From Methanooceanicella nereidis (GTDB taxonomy: Archaea > Halobacteriota > Methanocellia > Methanocellales > Methanocellaceae): DNA of 64,000 nt. A program made the position numbers and the translations under genes. This document shows positions 18,154-27,398 of this stretch, piece by piece; positions within the stretch are counted from its first letter, which is position 1; each line of letters begins with the position of its first letter. The notes under the pieces were generated by a model. That model was not told where the DNA came from. It made no database searches and was given only the letters and a program-made list of their open reading frames with translations. The DNA is taken from positions 1 to 64,000 of the forward strand of contig NZ_PGCK01000002.1 of assembly GCF_021023085.1 (NCBI RefSeq), read 5' to 3'.

Positions 18154-18180
18154 GGGGTTGAGATACACCCCTGATTTTTT
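18154..18180 (+). terminator. Terminator after Gly/Tyr-rich gene
   Basis: GGGGT/ACCCC stem with an 8-base loop, followed by a run of T from 18174. It lies between converging genes. Confidence 0.55.
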
Positions 18181-18205
18181 AATTATAAGGCCTGGCCTGA
18201 TGGCT

Positions 18206-18934
18206 TTATGCCACCAGGTTCATAAGAGTGCCCACTTTCTCGATCTCGATCTCTATGACATCGCCCTTTTCCATAGGCCCGATGCCGGACGGGGTGCCCG
18301 TCGCTATTACGTCGCCGGCTTCCAGTGTCATGACGCCGGAAACGAACTCGACTAACCTGCGGACATCGACGATGAGATTTTTAGTGTTCGAGCTTTGCTT
18401 TACCTCGCCGTTCAACCTGGACTTTATCGAAAGGCTTGAAGGATCTACGCCCGTAACAATGAACGGCCCGATCGGCGAGAAGGTATCGAAGCTCTTGGCA
18501 CGCGTCCACTGCACATCTTTCTTTTGTAAGTCCCTGGCCGTGACATCGTTAAGGCAAGTGTAGCCGAGTATATGGTCATCGGCCTTATCTGCACGGATAT
18601 GGCCTGTCTTTTTCCCGATCACGACAGCAAGCTCGGCCTCATAATCAATACGCTTAGATTGCGCCGGATAAATGATATTGTCCCCGTGGCCTATTACACT
18701 GGAAGGCGGCTTCAGGAACAGGACAGGCTCATCGGGTATCCTGTCCTTCATCTCTTCCGCGTGGTCCCTGTAGTTGAGCCCTACGCAGACGACCTTTGAG
18801 GGGCTGCACGGAGGAAGTATCTTTAGCTCATTGAGGCCATATTCCCTGAAGTCTGCCCGGGAAATCACTTTGTCCCCGACTACCTCGCCCTCGAATATCA
18901 TACCGTTATCCATGAATCTGCCTATCACTGTCAT
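18206..18934 (-). CDS. Fumarylacetoacetate hydrolase-family protein
   Basis: A 242-residue metal-dependent enzyme of the FAH fold, a family that hydrolyses, isomerises or decarboxylates small keto acids. The metal ligands are visible as the E-x-E in DYEAELAVVIG and the Asp in LGYTCLNDVTARD, with PVLFLKPPSSVIGHGD before them and the C-terminal GDVIATGTPSGIG. The substrate cannot be assigned. It overlaps pyrK by ATGA, making a three-gene operon pyrD-pyrK-FAH; whether it serves pyrimidine metabolism is unknown. Confidence 0.9.
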   Translation of the reverse strand: MTVIGRFMDNGMIFEGEVVGDKVISRADFREYGLNELKILPPCSPSKVVCVGLNYRDHAEEMKDRIPDEPVLFLKPPSSVIGHGDNIIYPAQSKRIDYEAELAVVIGKKTGHIRADKADDHILGYTCLNDVTARDLQKKDVQWTRAKSFDTFSPIGPFIVTGVDPSSLSIKSRLNGEVKQSSNTKNLIVDVRRLVEFVSGVMTLEAGDVIATGTPSGIGPMEKGDVIEIEIEKVGTLMNLVA

Positions 18935-19707
18935 ATGTTGATCCTCCTTCCGCTAGCATCTCTGGTATAGCGCCCCATCTCAGAATCTATCAAAACGTCC
19001 CCTTTAAAGACCGGTCCGTCTCTGCATACCCTTAATCCTTCCGGGTCCATGCAGCAGCTTCCGCAGACCCCCAGGCCGCATTTAATATATCTCTGCAGGC
19101 TGAACTGTGACCTTGACGCCACACCGGCGTCATCCAGGATGCCCAGCACCCTGAACATCATCTTTTCGGGGCCGCAGCAGTATATTTGAGAGAACGAGCT
19201 TAAGTCGAGGGTCTTTAATAGTTCCGTGACGAATCCCTTATGGCCATAGCTGCCGTCGTCCGTGGCTATGATCGTCTTTCCGGACTTTCTGAACCGGGAG
19301 TCAAAGTGCACTTCTTCCTTCGTACGGTATCCTGCCACAGTCGTCACACTGACGCCTGCCGACGCCGCCTTTTCGGCGAATGGTGCGAGTGGCGCAGAGC
19401 CGACGCCCCCGGAGACTATCAGTATATCGTCGCCCACAAGTTCCCATCCGTTGCCGTATGGCCCCCTGATGCCGACCGAGTCCCCTTCATTAAGGCCGAA
19501 CAGCGCTTCGGTGGCTTCGCCAACCTTCTGGACAGTGATCGCATTATCGTATGAAAGCGTCATGGGCACTTCGTCGACGCCCCTTACCCATACCATGACG
19601 TACTGTCCCGGCCTGCCGTTTAGCCAGTGGCTCACGTCAAGCCTGAACGTTTTTATCGTAGGCGTCTCGTCAATGATCTCAGTGATAGTAGAGCTGATAG
19701 GCCTCAT
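18931..19707 (-). CDS. pyrK: Dihydroorotate dehydrogenase, electron-transfer subunit
   Basis: A 258-residue iron-sulfur flavoprotein that passes electrons from PyrD to NAD or another acceptor. The N-terminal FAD-binding barrel contains GRPGQYVMVWV. The NAD-binding part includes DILIVSGGVGSAPLAPFAE. The C-terminal [2Fe-2S] cysteines lie in CGLGVCGSCCMDPEGLRVC. It overlaps both neighbours by 4 bases (ATGA), so expression is coupled with pyrD. Confidence 0.95.
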   Translation of the reverse strand: MRPISSTITEIIDETPTIKTFRLDVSHWLNGRPGQYVMVWVRGVDEVPMTLSYDNAITVQKVGEATEALFGLNEGDSVGIRGPYGNGWELVGDDILIVSGGVGSAPLAPFAEKAASAGVSVTTVAGYRTKEEVHFDSRFRKSGKTIIATDDGSYGHKGFVTELLKTLDLSSFSQIYCCGPEKMMFRVLGILDDAGVASRSQFSLQRYIKCGLGVCGSCCMDPEGLRVCRDGPVFKGDVLIDSEMGRYTRDASGRRINI

Positions 19708-20609
19708 TTTTTCACCAACCTGTGTGACAACCCTATAAGTTCCTTTAGCCGCATTCCTTTTCTATCGAGGTAATCGGATATTCCCATCGACACCGAAGCG
19801 AACACCCCGATGTCCTCGTAAACGGCGGAGCCGATCTCGACCGCGCTCGCTCCCGCCATCATGAATTCCACGGCGTCCGCCCAGTTAGATATGCCGCCGA
19901 CACCTATAACGGGGATATCAAGCGCCTCATATAGATCATAGACACACCTGACAGCCACTGGTTTTATCGCAGGCCCTGAAAGGCCCCCGTGGACGTTACC
20001 CAGTATCGGATAGCCCGTATCGATGTCTATCGCCATCGCCTTTAACGTATTTATGGCCACTATCGCGTCAGCGCCCCCGTCCTGCGCCGCAATGCCCAGG
20101 TGCCTTATATCTGTGACGTTGGGCGTGAGTTTTACCCAAACTGGCGCGTCGACCGTATTTTTTACGATGCGAGTGATCTTCTTTACAAGCTCCGGGTCGG
20201 TCCCGACCTGCATCCCGTAGCCTTTGGCGTGAGGGCAGCTCACGTTGAGCTCGTATGCCGAAGCTCCCGGAAGCCCCTCCGCGACCGCCTTAAACTCATC
20301 CTCGGTACCCCCGAATATGCTTGCTATGACGGGCACGCCGGACTCTTTAGCGATATTTAATTCCTGTAAAAATTCCTTAGACGACGGGTTAGGCAAGCCC
20401 ATGGCGTTGACATAGCCGCATTCGAGCCTTACCATAGACGGGTTAGGATGCCCGTACTTTGGCTCCGTCCCTATCGACTTAGTGACAACGGCACCGGCAC
20501 CCATACGGGCGACGCGCTTCAGGGAAGCTCCGGTAGTGCCGAGCACGCCCGCGGCCAGTATGGTCGGGTTGTCAAGCGTGAGACCGCCTACTTCAGTGGT
20601 GAGTTTCAT
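19704..20609 (-). CDS. pyrD: Dihydroorotate dehydrogenase, catalytic subunit (class 1B)
   Basis: Oxidises dihydroorotate to orotate in pyrimidine synthesis. A 301-residue FMN barrel with the segment AYELNVSCPHAKGYGMQVG, where the class 1B catalytic Cys sits in the NVSCPH loop. FMN-phosphate binding is seen in IPVIGVGGISNWADAVEFM and the Lys in VWVKLTPN. The PyrK partner follows directly. Confidence 0.96.
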   Translation of the reverse strand: MKLTTEVGGLTLDNPTILAAGVLGTTGASLKRVARMGAGAVVTKSIGTEPKYGHPNPSMVRLECGYVNAMGLPNPSSKEFLQELNIAKESGVPVIASIFGGTEDEFKAVAEGLPGASAYELNVSCPHAKGYGMQVGTDPELVKKITRIVKNTVDAPVWVKLTPNVTDIRHLGIAAQDGGADAIVAINTLKAMAIDIDTGYPILGNVHGGLSGPAIKPVAVRCVYDLYEALDIPVIGVGGISNWADAVEFMMAGASAVEIGSAVYEDIGVFASVSMGISDYLDRKGMRLKELIGLSHRLVKK

Positions 20610-20654
20610 AGTATCCCATTAAGAAATGGCACCTAGAAAATATATTTTTCGGCA

Positions 20655-22814
20655 TCACTTATATGCCGCTTTTTTGATGATCGTGAAACGGTCCTGTGCG
20701 GATATGCCGTCCGCTAATTTTTTGATGATCTTGTTCTTTGACAGTATATCAGGGATATGTTCAGGCCCGTAATGTTCGATCAGCCGGCCCGCGGTTTTTA
20801 TCAATCCGCCCTCTCCGGCACCTAAAAAGTACAGTTCATATGCCATCGCGTCCATGATCGTCCTGTCCAAAAACTCTCTATTCTTTCCGCCGGCGATAAT
20901 AATGCTTTCTGCGACCCTGGCGAATATGTCCTGTACGCCCTTCGACGCACGAGGGATGGGCAGTGCCTCTATGCTGTAGTTCCTGATATTATTCTGGGAG
21001 CAGAAAAGTTCAAAGTACCAGTTCAAGACAGAGGAGTTAAGCAGCGCTAAAAGGTATAGCCCGTTCATATCCTTATCCGTCACGACTATCTGTTTTATAG
21101 AATTTCCGCATAAATAGCCCGGCGGGAGCGGCGCGAACTTAAGCCTTCTCCTGCAGGCCTTATTTTGCGTATTCCTGCCGATGATCCGCGGCTTTGATAC
21201 GACCATTTCCGCAGAGGGCTTATCTTTCATGAACTCGGTCTTCTTCACGTACCTGGGCTGCTTTCCTTCCGGGGAAAGATCTACGGAATATTCTTTCAGG
21301 TGTATCCCTTTTACAAATATGCCGTCCTCCTGTGAGCTCGAAATATAGGACCTATATATAGTCTCGTCCACATGGCCTACGCTGATAGTCCCCACCGGAG
21401 GGGCTGAGCCGTCTCCTTTGAATGGAGGAAATCGCCTGACATCTTTAATCATGTCCCATTCTGCCGCAGGACATGATAACAGAGGCACTTCCATGCCGCC
21501 GCAAGTCATTTCATCAAGCTCTTTATAACCTATGTTGATCCTATCGTCCCGATCTTCGTTCAGGCTTTCAAAGTGCACGCCCTGCCTTATGCAAAAATTT
21601 CCGTTACCTGGTGCTTCCTTCCTGCAAACTAATATTACCGTCGCCTGGTTCACGTCCCCGAACATCCGGGATCTTTCCGGGAACTCGACGATCTCCTCGA
21701 CAGTGTTTTCCCGGAATATGTGCTGCCTCAATTTTTGCGAGGATATCTCATTCAAGAACGAAGAAGGGAATATAAGCCCCATGCTCCCGCCATCGCGAAG
21801 AAGCCCGAGATTGCGCTCTATGAAAAGCTTATACAGGTTAAGATTGCCCTCCTGTAACCGGTATAGTCCGGAGCCCGAGATCAAGGCAGACATTTCCTTC
21901 TTTAGTCCCGCCCTGTCCTGAAGGTCGACGTCTGAAAACATGCTTTTTATACGCATGTAAGGAGGGTTTCCGGCTATGACATCGAAACTGCCGGCATGCT
22001 TCAAGCCGCCATCCGGCAGAAGGGCATTCCCGCATGCGACATTGATATTCGGTGTTTTAAAGGGAACGTTTTTTCTATACGCGCATTTTGCGAGGGATAA
22101 GATCAATCTTTTTCTTGCGATCCCGACCGAATAACCGTCAATATCCATTCCGTAGAGGTTACCGGCGATAACATCCGATATTATCCCGTATTCGATATCC
22201 GGCACATTATCACAGCATTGAAGCGCTTTTAGCCTTAGCCCTAAAAGCTCTTCTAGTGCCGCTTCAAGAAAGATCCCGGTGCCGCACGAACTATCTATGA
22301 TCCTGATGTTTTTGATCTTCCCGATAAGATCATCTATTTCCCCCGCGTTCAGTCCCCGCAGCATCTCATCGACAGTGCGATGCTCTTTACCGAAGGCTTT
22401 TCTTGAATAGTTCAGGATATAAGAGCCTATAGCGGCTTTACAAATATACCTGGCAAGGGGTTTCGGCGTAAAGAACGCTCCGTCATCCCGCAGCTTTATC
22501 CCGTGCATAATGCTTGCGGACCTGTCCAGTAAAATGCAAACCCTGCCGGTAATATCGCCGTTGTTTTCCAGCAACTTACTTATGTTTGAATGTATGGACG
22601 TGGCCATAGAAGAGGGGATTTCACCGCCATCCGGTGACATATCGCTGACATCTATCCCGAGCTTATCCATCGCGCGCTGAAAAATGATATTATCAAGATA
22701 TGTACGGGCCAGAGCTCCCTTATCGCCGTCCCGGCCGCCAAAAGCTTCGAGCAATTGCCCGTAAAGAGAATCATACATATAAAAAAGGCTTGCTTTATCT
22801 TCGATCCCGGGCAT
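20655..22814 (-). CDS. Eco57I-like adenine-specific DNA methylase
   Basis: A 719-residue protein with an N6-adenine methyltransferase core: motif X-like GAFFTPKPLARYI, motif I RIIDSSCGTGIFLEAALEEL and motif IV DVIAGNPPYMRI (NPPY). The C-terminal third (residues ~400-650) looks like the TaqI/Eco57I target-recognition domain, with YLCGNSIKQIVVT and LLALLNSSVLNWYF. The ~100-residue N-terminus shows no clear PD-(D/E)XK nuclease motif, and no restriction gene is adjacent. It could be an orphan methylase, a type IIG relative without a nuclease, or a BREX/PglX-like protein, though none of those neighbours is present. Confidence 0.85.
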   Translation of the reverse strand: MPGIEDKASLFYMYDSLYGQLLEAFGGRDGDKGALARTYLDNIIFQRAMDKLGIDVSDMSPDGGEIPSSMATSIHSNISKLLENNGDITGRVCILLDRSASIMHGIKLRDDGAFFTPKPLARYICKAAIGSYILNYSRKAFGKEHRTVDEMLRGLNAGEIDDLIGKIKNIRIIDSSCGTGIFLEAALEELLGLRLKALQCCDNVPDIEYGIISDVIAGNLYGMDIDGYSVGIARKRLILSLAKCAYRKNVPFKTPNINVACGNALLPDGGLKHAGSFDVIAGNPPYMRIKSMFSDVDLQDRAGLKKEMSALISGSGLYRLQEGNLNLYKLFIERNLGLLRDGGSMGLIFPSSFLNEISSQKLRQHIFRENTVEEIVEFPERSRMFGDVNQATVILVCRKEAPGNGNFCIRQGVHFESLNEDRDDRINIGYKELDEMTCGGMEVPLLSCPAAEWDMIKDVRRFPPFKGDGSAPPVGTISVGHVDETIYRSYISSSQEDGIFVKGIHLKEYSVDLSPEGKQPRYVKKTEFMKDKPSAEMVVSKPRIIGRNTQNKACRRRLKFAPLPPGYLCGNSIKQIVVTDKDMNGLYLLALLNSSVLNWYFELFCSQNNIRNYSIEALPIPRASKGVQDIFARVAESIIIAGGKNREFLDRTIMDAMAYELYFLGAGEGGLIKTAGRLIEHYGPEHIPDILSKNKIIKKLADGISAQDRFTIIKKAAYK

Positions 22815-22883
22815 ATGGTCCCATGCTCCTTAGCCGGTAATATGGGCCCCATATATTAAAAAGATTAAGTTTCAGCCCATGAC

Positions 22884-23195
22884 TTATTCGCTAATGTGAT
22901 CCCGGTCAAGTATCTCAGTCGTATATTTACCGCTTTCGCTGCTCACATGCATCACCAGGGCATCGCAAAGAGGGCAATAATAATCTATCTCGTTATCCGA
23001 AGGGTAAATTATGGCATATTCCTTGAACCTTTTTTGCCTTACAGGGCACATTTTTTCCATGCCTTCCTTTAGAATGCGCTCAATATCTTCGCTGCCCTCT
23101 CCCGGCTTTTCCCTGAACTCTACGGCCAGGTCTTTCCTGTACGCGTGCGTACCCCGGTCAAGATGAAATGGCATATCTTTTGCTCTTCTGGGCAA
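22884..23195 (-). CDS. Conserved-looking small protein, unknown
   Basis: A 103-residue soluble, charged protein that I do not recognise. It has a CPLC pair near residue 75 and one further Cys in MCPVRQKRF near residue 50, enough perhaps for a metal site. A TTG start at 23195 has GGGGAGAT upstream; ATG 23174 (MPFHLDRGTHAYRK) is the alternative. It is divergent from beta-RFAP synthase and downstream of nothing obvious. Confidence 0.55.
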   Translation of the reverse strand: MPRRAKDMPFHLDRGTHAYRKDLAVEFREKPGEGSEDIERILKEGMEKMCPVRQKRFKEYAIIYPSDNEIDYYCPLCDALVMHVSSESGKYTTEILDRDHISE

Positions 23196-23317
23196 AAATA
23201 TCTCCCCGAAATATTATGTTCTAGCCGTAAATATAAAAATTAGATTCGGGATAATATCGGTTAGAAAACATTATGTACGATGAACGTGCACGTTTGAAAA
23301 ATAATACCGGAGGATAG

Positions 23318-24256
23318 ATGATCAGAATTAAAACACCCTCCCGCATACACCTTACACTCATCGACCTTAATGGCTCCATCGGGCGAGTGGATGGCGGAGC
23401 AGGCATAACTCTTGAGGAACCATCCATCGAGATCACGGCCGAAAAAAGCGACAAGGTCGAGGTCAATGGAGACCCGCAGCTTACGGAGCGAATGAAAAAG
23501 GCCTGCGAAGTCGTATGTCCCGGGGAAGGTATTTCGATCAACATCATAAGGTCTTACTGGAACCACATAGGGCTCGGCTCCGGGACTCAGGCGGCCCTTG
23601 CAGCCGGCACTGCCATGGCGAAACTTTACGGCCTGAACATTTCGGCGAGGGATATCGCGTTTTTGATAGGCAGAGGAGGGACTTCCGGGATAGGGATAGG
23701 AGCTTTTGAGACAGGCGGCTTCATACTGGACGGAGGCCACCGCATGAACTCTAAAAAAGCATTTTTACCAAGCTCGTTCTCAAAAGGAGTGCCGCCAGCC
23801 CCCATACTGCTTAGATACGAGTTTCCCGACTGGGACATTGTGCTCACGATACCTCCGGCAAAGGGAGCCTATGACGTCTATGAAAAGGACATGTTCGCGA
23901 AATTATGTCCCATACCCCTGAACGAGGTGGAAAAGATCTCGCATATCATATTGATGCAGATGCTTCCTGCCATCGTGGAGAAAGACATGGATAACTTCGG
24001 CAAGGCGGTAAACTCGATACAGGAGATAGGATTTAAAAAGAGAGAGCTGGACCTTCAGAAAGGGGCAAGGGAGCTGATAGACGTCATCAGGTCGGCTGGC
24101 GCCGCCGGTGCAGGCATGAGCTCGTTCGGGCCTGCGATCTATGCCGTCACGGATTCGCCCGGTAAGATAGAATCTGCAGTTAAAAAATATAATCCCGATT
24201 GTATCGTAATAAAGACAAAGGCAAAAAATACTGGTTGCGAGATAACATACGAGTGA
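23318..24256 (+). CDS. mptG: Beta-ribofuranosylaminobenzene 5'-phosphate synthase
   Basis: A 312-residue enzyme that joins PRPP with 4-hydroxybenzoate (or pABA) in the first committed step of tetrahydromethanopterin synthesis, hence strong evidence for a methanogen or related archaeon. It belongs to the GHMP kinase superfamily: start RIKTPSRIHLTLIDLNGSIG, the Gly loop IGLGSGTQAALAAG near residue 88, and the C-terminal GAAGAGMSSFGPAIY. GGAGG lies just upstream of the ATG. It is followed after 5 bases by nop5. Confidence 0.93.
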   Translation: MIRIKTPSRIHLTLIDLNGSIGRVDGGAGITLEEPSIEITAEKSDKVEVNGDPQLTERMKKACEVVCPGEGISINIIRSYWNHIGLGSGTQAALAAGTAMAKLYGLNISARDIAFLIGRGGTSGIGIGAFETGGFILDGGHRMNSKKAFLPSSFSKGVPPAPILLRYEFPDWDIVLTIPPAKGAYDVYEKDMFAKLCPIPLNEVEKISHIILMQMLPAIVEKDMDNFGKAVNSIQEIGFKKRELDLQKGARELIDVIRSAGAAGAGMSSFGPAIYAVTDSPGKIESAVKKYNPDCIVIKTKAKNTGCEITYE

Positions 24257-24261
24257 AGAAT

Positions 24262-25191
24262 ATGAAAGCCTGGTTCGGGGAATTCGACGCTGATAACATT
24301 AGAAAGGAAAATATCCGGCTGGCCGGGAGCGATCCGGGAGAGCTTGCGCGATGGGCAGGCGTTATCGGCAGTAAAGACACCTGCACAGGCATTGACTTCG
24401 AAGAAGTCTCCATAATGGGAGGCCTCTGCGGATCGCCCACAGAATATAAGAGGCTGATGCATGAGACAGCGATGGCGGTCGCCAGGGAGCGTATCTCGCT
24501 AAGCCTCTCCGGTAAGGACATGTATGTTGCCCAGGCCGTCAAATCACTGGACGATGTTAATTTTTCATATAACCGTTTAACAGAAAGGCTTGCAGAATGG
24601 TATGGGATCCATTTCCCGGAGTTCAAGGCAAGGCCTCAGGAACTGATAAAGGCCATAATGAGAGGCACCAGGGAAAATTCAGGTGACGAAAGTTCCTTAA
24701 CTTCTATGGGAGCCCCGATGTCCCCGGACGATGTGGCAGCAATACAGGGAATGGCGTCGGGCGCACAAAGATTGTTCGATGAGAGAAAGTCCCTGGAAAA
24801 ATATATCACTGAAAGCATGGAAGAGCTTGCGCCGAACTTATCGGACGTGCTGGGACCGCTTCTGGGCGCGAGGTTCATAGCCCGCGCGGGAAGCCTCGAG
24901 AAGCTTTCCCGGATGCCGGCAAGCACTATACAGGTTATGGGCTCGGGAGAAGCCCTTTTCAAGCATCTCAGGGAAGGTACGCCGTCGCCAAAGCACGGGC
25001 TTATATACCAGCATCCGCTGGTAAGCGGCTCACCTAAAAGGATCAGGGGAAAAGTATCGCGAATGCTCGCCGCAAAGGCAGCCATTGCCGCCAGAGTCGA
25101 TAATTATTCGGGAGAGCGCCTGAACCTCGGCCAGGGGCTTAAAGAGAAAGTCGAAGCCATGAAAGCAAAGACTCCCCGGAGGAAAAAATAA
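24262..25191 (+). CDS. nop5: Nop5 (Nop56/58), C/D-box RNP scaffold
   Basis: Scaffold of the C/D-box guide-RNA ribonucleoprotein, which binds fibrillarin through its N-terminal domain and L7Ae-RNA through its C-terminal Nop domain. The 309-residue chain has a coiled coil after about residue 150 (DERKSLEKYITESMEELAPN) and the Nop signature GARFIARAGSLEKLSRMPAS with GSGEALFKHLREGTPSPKHG. The frame is open to 24199, but ATG 24262 (MKAWFGEFDADN) gives a family-like start. The TAATG overlap with flpA couples the two partners. Confidence 0.95.
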   Translation: MKAWFGEFDADNIRKENIRLAGSDPGELARWAGVIGSKDTCTGIDFEEVSIMGGLCGSPTEYKRLMHETAMAVARERISLSLSGKDMYVAQAVKSLDDVNFSYNRLTERLAEWYGIHFPEFKARPQELIKAIMRGTRENSGDESSLTSMGAPMSPDDVAAIQGMASGAQRLFDERKSLEKYITESMEELAPNLSDVLGPLLGARFIARAGSLEKLSRMPASTIQVMGSGEALFKHLREGTPSPKHGLIYQHPLVSGSPKRIRGKVSRMLAAKAAIAARVDNYSGERLNLGQGLKEKVEAMKAKTPRRKK

Positions 25192-25871
25192 TGCCGTCAG
25201 TCAGGCAGGTAAAGAGTATCCGGAAATACATGCCGGATAATACCTATATCATTAAAACCGAAAGCGAAGAGCTTCTTGCCACGTCCTCGGCATTCATGGA
25301 AGAGGATAGCATCATGCACGGCGGTATAATATACAGGCCCTGGAACCCGTCCACGAGCAAGCTCGCCTCTATGCTACTTAAAGGGATGAAAGTCCCCATT
25401 AAAAGCGACTCAAAAGTCCTGTACCTGGGGGCGGCGAGCGGTACGACAGTTTCGCATGTCGCCGATATAGCGAGCGACGGTATCGTGTTCGCGGCAGAGT
25501 TCGCGCCCAGGCCGACACGCGACCTGTTACAGGCAGTAAGGGACAGGATAAACGTCGTGCCCATGCTCGCCGACGCAAGGTACCCGGAAAGCTATCCGCC
25601 ATTCATAGACAGCGTGGATATTATCTACCAGGACATCGCACAGCCCAATCAATCTGAGATAATGGTATCAAACGCTACAAAGTATCTTCGTCCCGGCGGT
25701 ATAGGCGTCATGGCCATAAAGGCAAAAAGTATCAGTATCTCGGAAGACGTAAAAAGTATCCTGGAAAGAGAGGTAAGCTTACTGGAAGAAAGTTTTGAGA
25801 TACTGGAAAAGGTATCCCTTGAGCCGCTCCATCATGACCACCTGGCTGTGATGGGAAAATTTAAAGGTTAG
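25191..25871 (+). CDS. flpA: Fibrillarin-like rRNA 2'-O-methyltransferase
   Basis: A 226-residue SAM-dependent methyltransferase guided by C/D-box RNAs. The motif YRPWNPSTSKLASMLLKGM, SAM motif I VLYLGAASGTTVSHVADI, then GIVFAAEFAPRPTRDLLQ and the Asp in VDIIYQDIAQPNQ fit archaeal fibrillarin. The catalytic Lys-Asp-Lys-His pattern is consistent. It overlaps nop5 by one base. Confidence 0.97.
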   Translation: MPSVRQVKSIRKYMPDNTYIIKTESEELLATSSAFMEEDSIMHGGIIYRPWNPSTSKLASMLLKGMKVPIKSDSKVLYLGAASGTTVSHVADIASDGIVFAAEFAPRPTRDLLQAVRDRINVVPMLADARYPESYPPFIDSVDIIYQDIAQPNQSEIMVSNATKYLRPGGIGVMAIKAKSISISEDVKSILEREVSLLEESFEILEKVSLEPLHHDHLAVMGKFKG

Positions 25872-26305
25872 CTTAGTTCTACGATCACAAGCTCATTTTT
25901 TATCAGCTTGTTTATAAACTTAAAAAGCCGCTTCTCGATGTCTTTTTCATTTCCTTTCGAGCGCTTTATTATTATGTCCTTGATCTCCTGCACCGTATGA
26001 GTCCCGTCGCATAGCTCCCATACCAGAGACCCGAGCGGGTTGAACCTGAACATCCTTTCATCAGGTATGTCAACGAATTTGCTTAATACCTTTAATACAT
26101 GGGTCTTTTTGTAGGGTACATACAGTTTTACGACGTCGGAGTTCATTTTGTCCCATTCAATATCCGGGTCCCTTTTCGGCTTTGATAGAAGAAGTTTCTT
26201 GTACGGGATCTTCATACCGGAACCTTTGAACGTTACGAATAACGGCATACAGAATAAAAATATCACTATTATGCTATATATCTTTCCTGCTCTATGCATC
26301 ATCAT
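25868..26305 (-). CDS. PqqD-like peptide-chaperone family protein
   Basis: Up to 145 residues. The C-terminal ~85 residues match the PqqD/RRE fold (FRFNPLGSLVWELCDGTHTVQEIKDII), which in other systems delivers a peptide to a radical-SAM enzyme; none is found nearby, so its job is open. If the start is 26305 the protein begins with a hydrophobic span (IYSIIVIFLFCMPLFV); if ATG 26215 (MKIPYKKLLL) is used it is soluble, 115 residues, which I favour slightly. It converges on flpA with a 4-base overlap of stops. Confidence 0.75.
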   Translation of the reverse strand: MMMHRAGKIYSIIVIFLFCMPLFVTFKGSGMKIPYKKLLLSKPKRDPDIEWDKMNSDVVKLYVPYKKTHVLKVLSKFVDIPDERMFRFNPLGSLVWELCDGTHTVQEIKDIIIKRSKGNEKDIEKRLFKFINKLIKNELVIVELS

Positions 26306-26490
26306 AAGGCTATTAATACAATGATGCCCTGTACCTCAAAGCAAAAGTATGAGAAATGCTTCGATATTATATTAAGGCTCTCTGGATTCTGAAGTGTTAT
26401 TGAGTATCATTGAACATAATCATAAATATACAAAATTGGAATATTCTATGGGAAAGATTGGAACTTTTCATAACTATAACTGATCAGACT

Positions 26491-27152
26491 CACCATAAAG
26501 GCGAGTAAGGAACACTAAACTGCTAACCGCAAAATCTTTTATGAGCGGGGTCTTGCTCAGGTTTTAAGAATGAAAAAGTGTCTTACTTACTGGTCTTTGA
26601 GATGAAGTTTTTATGGTTGTGCCTGTCAGATGGCAGGTAGGCACGTAACCTCACAGAAACACGGAAACACAAAATTTTTTTTATATGATTTTTTAAGGGC
26701 ACGAAAACCCTAAGAATTTACTCACTAAACCACGAAGGGCTCTAGTATCACTGTCAACGCACTAACACCTCTAACGCCCGGCTCAACGCACCAACCTCTC
26801 TAAGTCACCAACGCTAAAACAAGACACGAACATTCCCCAAATCACTAAAGTTTAATATCCCGGTCTGTGTTCCCCTTGACCTATAACAGGGATATTGATC
26901 GTGTAAGCGTCAACCGTGCAGTTAAAATTTCGTGTTTTTGGGAATATTCGGGCCTTGTTTTAGCGTTGGTGAATTAGAGCACTTCGAGCATTAAGCCGTG
27001 CATTAGAGACTTTAGTGCGTTGACGGTGATACTAGAGCATTTGTGGTTTGGTGAGTGAACCTTTGGGTTTTCGTGACCTTAAATTCTAAAAAAAAATTTG
27101 TGTTTCCGTGTTTCTGTGAGGTTACGTGCCTGCCTGCCATCCGACAGGCACA
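26491..27152. repeat. Family B inverted repeat without gene, with left flank
   Basis: A left arm from about 26621 (GCCTGTCAGATGGCAGG) to 26860 is followed by a ~75-base core (26861-26935) and an inverted right arm (26931-27152, ending CATCCGACAGGCAC). A flank of ~90 bases outside the left arm (ATGAGCGGGGTCTTGCTCAGG) recurs at 59.06 kb, preceded here by an A-like unit at 26491-26535. The core is the reverse complement of the core at 59.39-59.46 kb. Short frames inside encode only repeat-derived peptides, so this is non-coding. Confidence 0.85.
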
Positions 27153-27228
27153 ACTGCAGAACATCGATACCATAATAGATGTTACATGCAAGTCTTTACA
27201 GAGACCATTAAAAAGTTTTTCATGGGAG

Positions 27229-27330
27229 CGCACAAAGGCAAACAAGGAACACAAAGAACTTTTTTAGAAGATTAGCATTTTTTAAAAAAATTTTGTGGTC
27301 CTTACTCGCCTTCGTGCGCTTCGTGGCGAA
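27229..27330. repeat. Family A minimal inverted pair
   Basis: One left unit (GCGCACAAAGGCAAACAAGG) and one right unit (TACTCGCCTTCGTGCGCTTC) face each other across ~45 bases of AT-rich core containing ACTTTTTTAGAAGATTAGC. It directly follows the family B copy, joined by a segment GAGACCATTAAAAAGTTTTTC also seen at 59.74 kb. Confidence 0.85.
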
Positions 27331-27398
27331 AAATGTTAGGCGTATGTGCTGGAAAAGAAGATGAAATAAATTATCTATAAAAAACTCACATGCGTGTA

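Noticed and set aside
27012-27267. Short frames within the repeats, e.g. ones ending in TKANKEHKELF
   Set aside because: They are translations of repeat units and recur with each copy.
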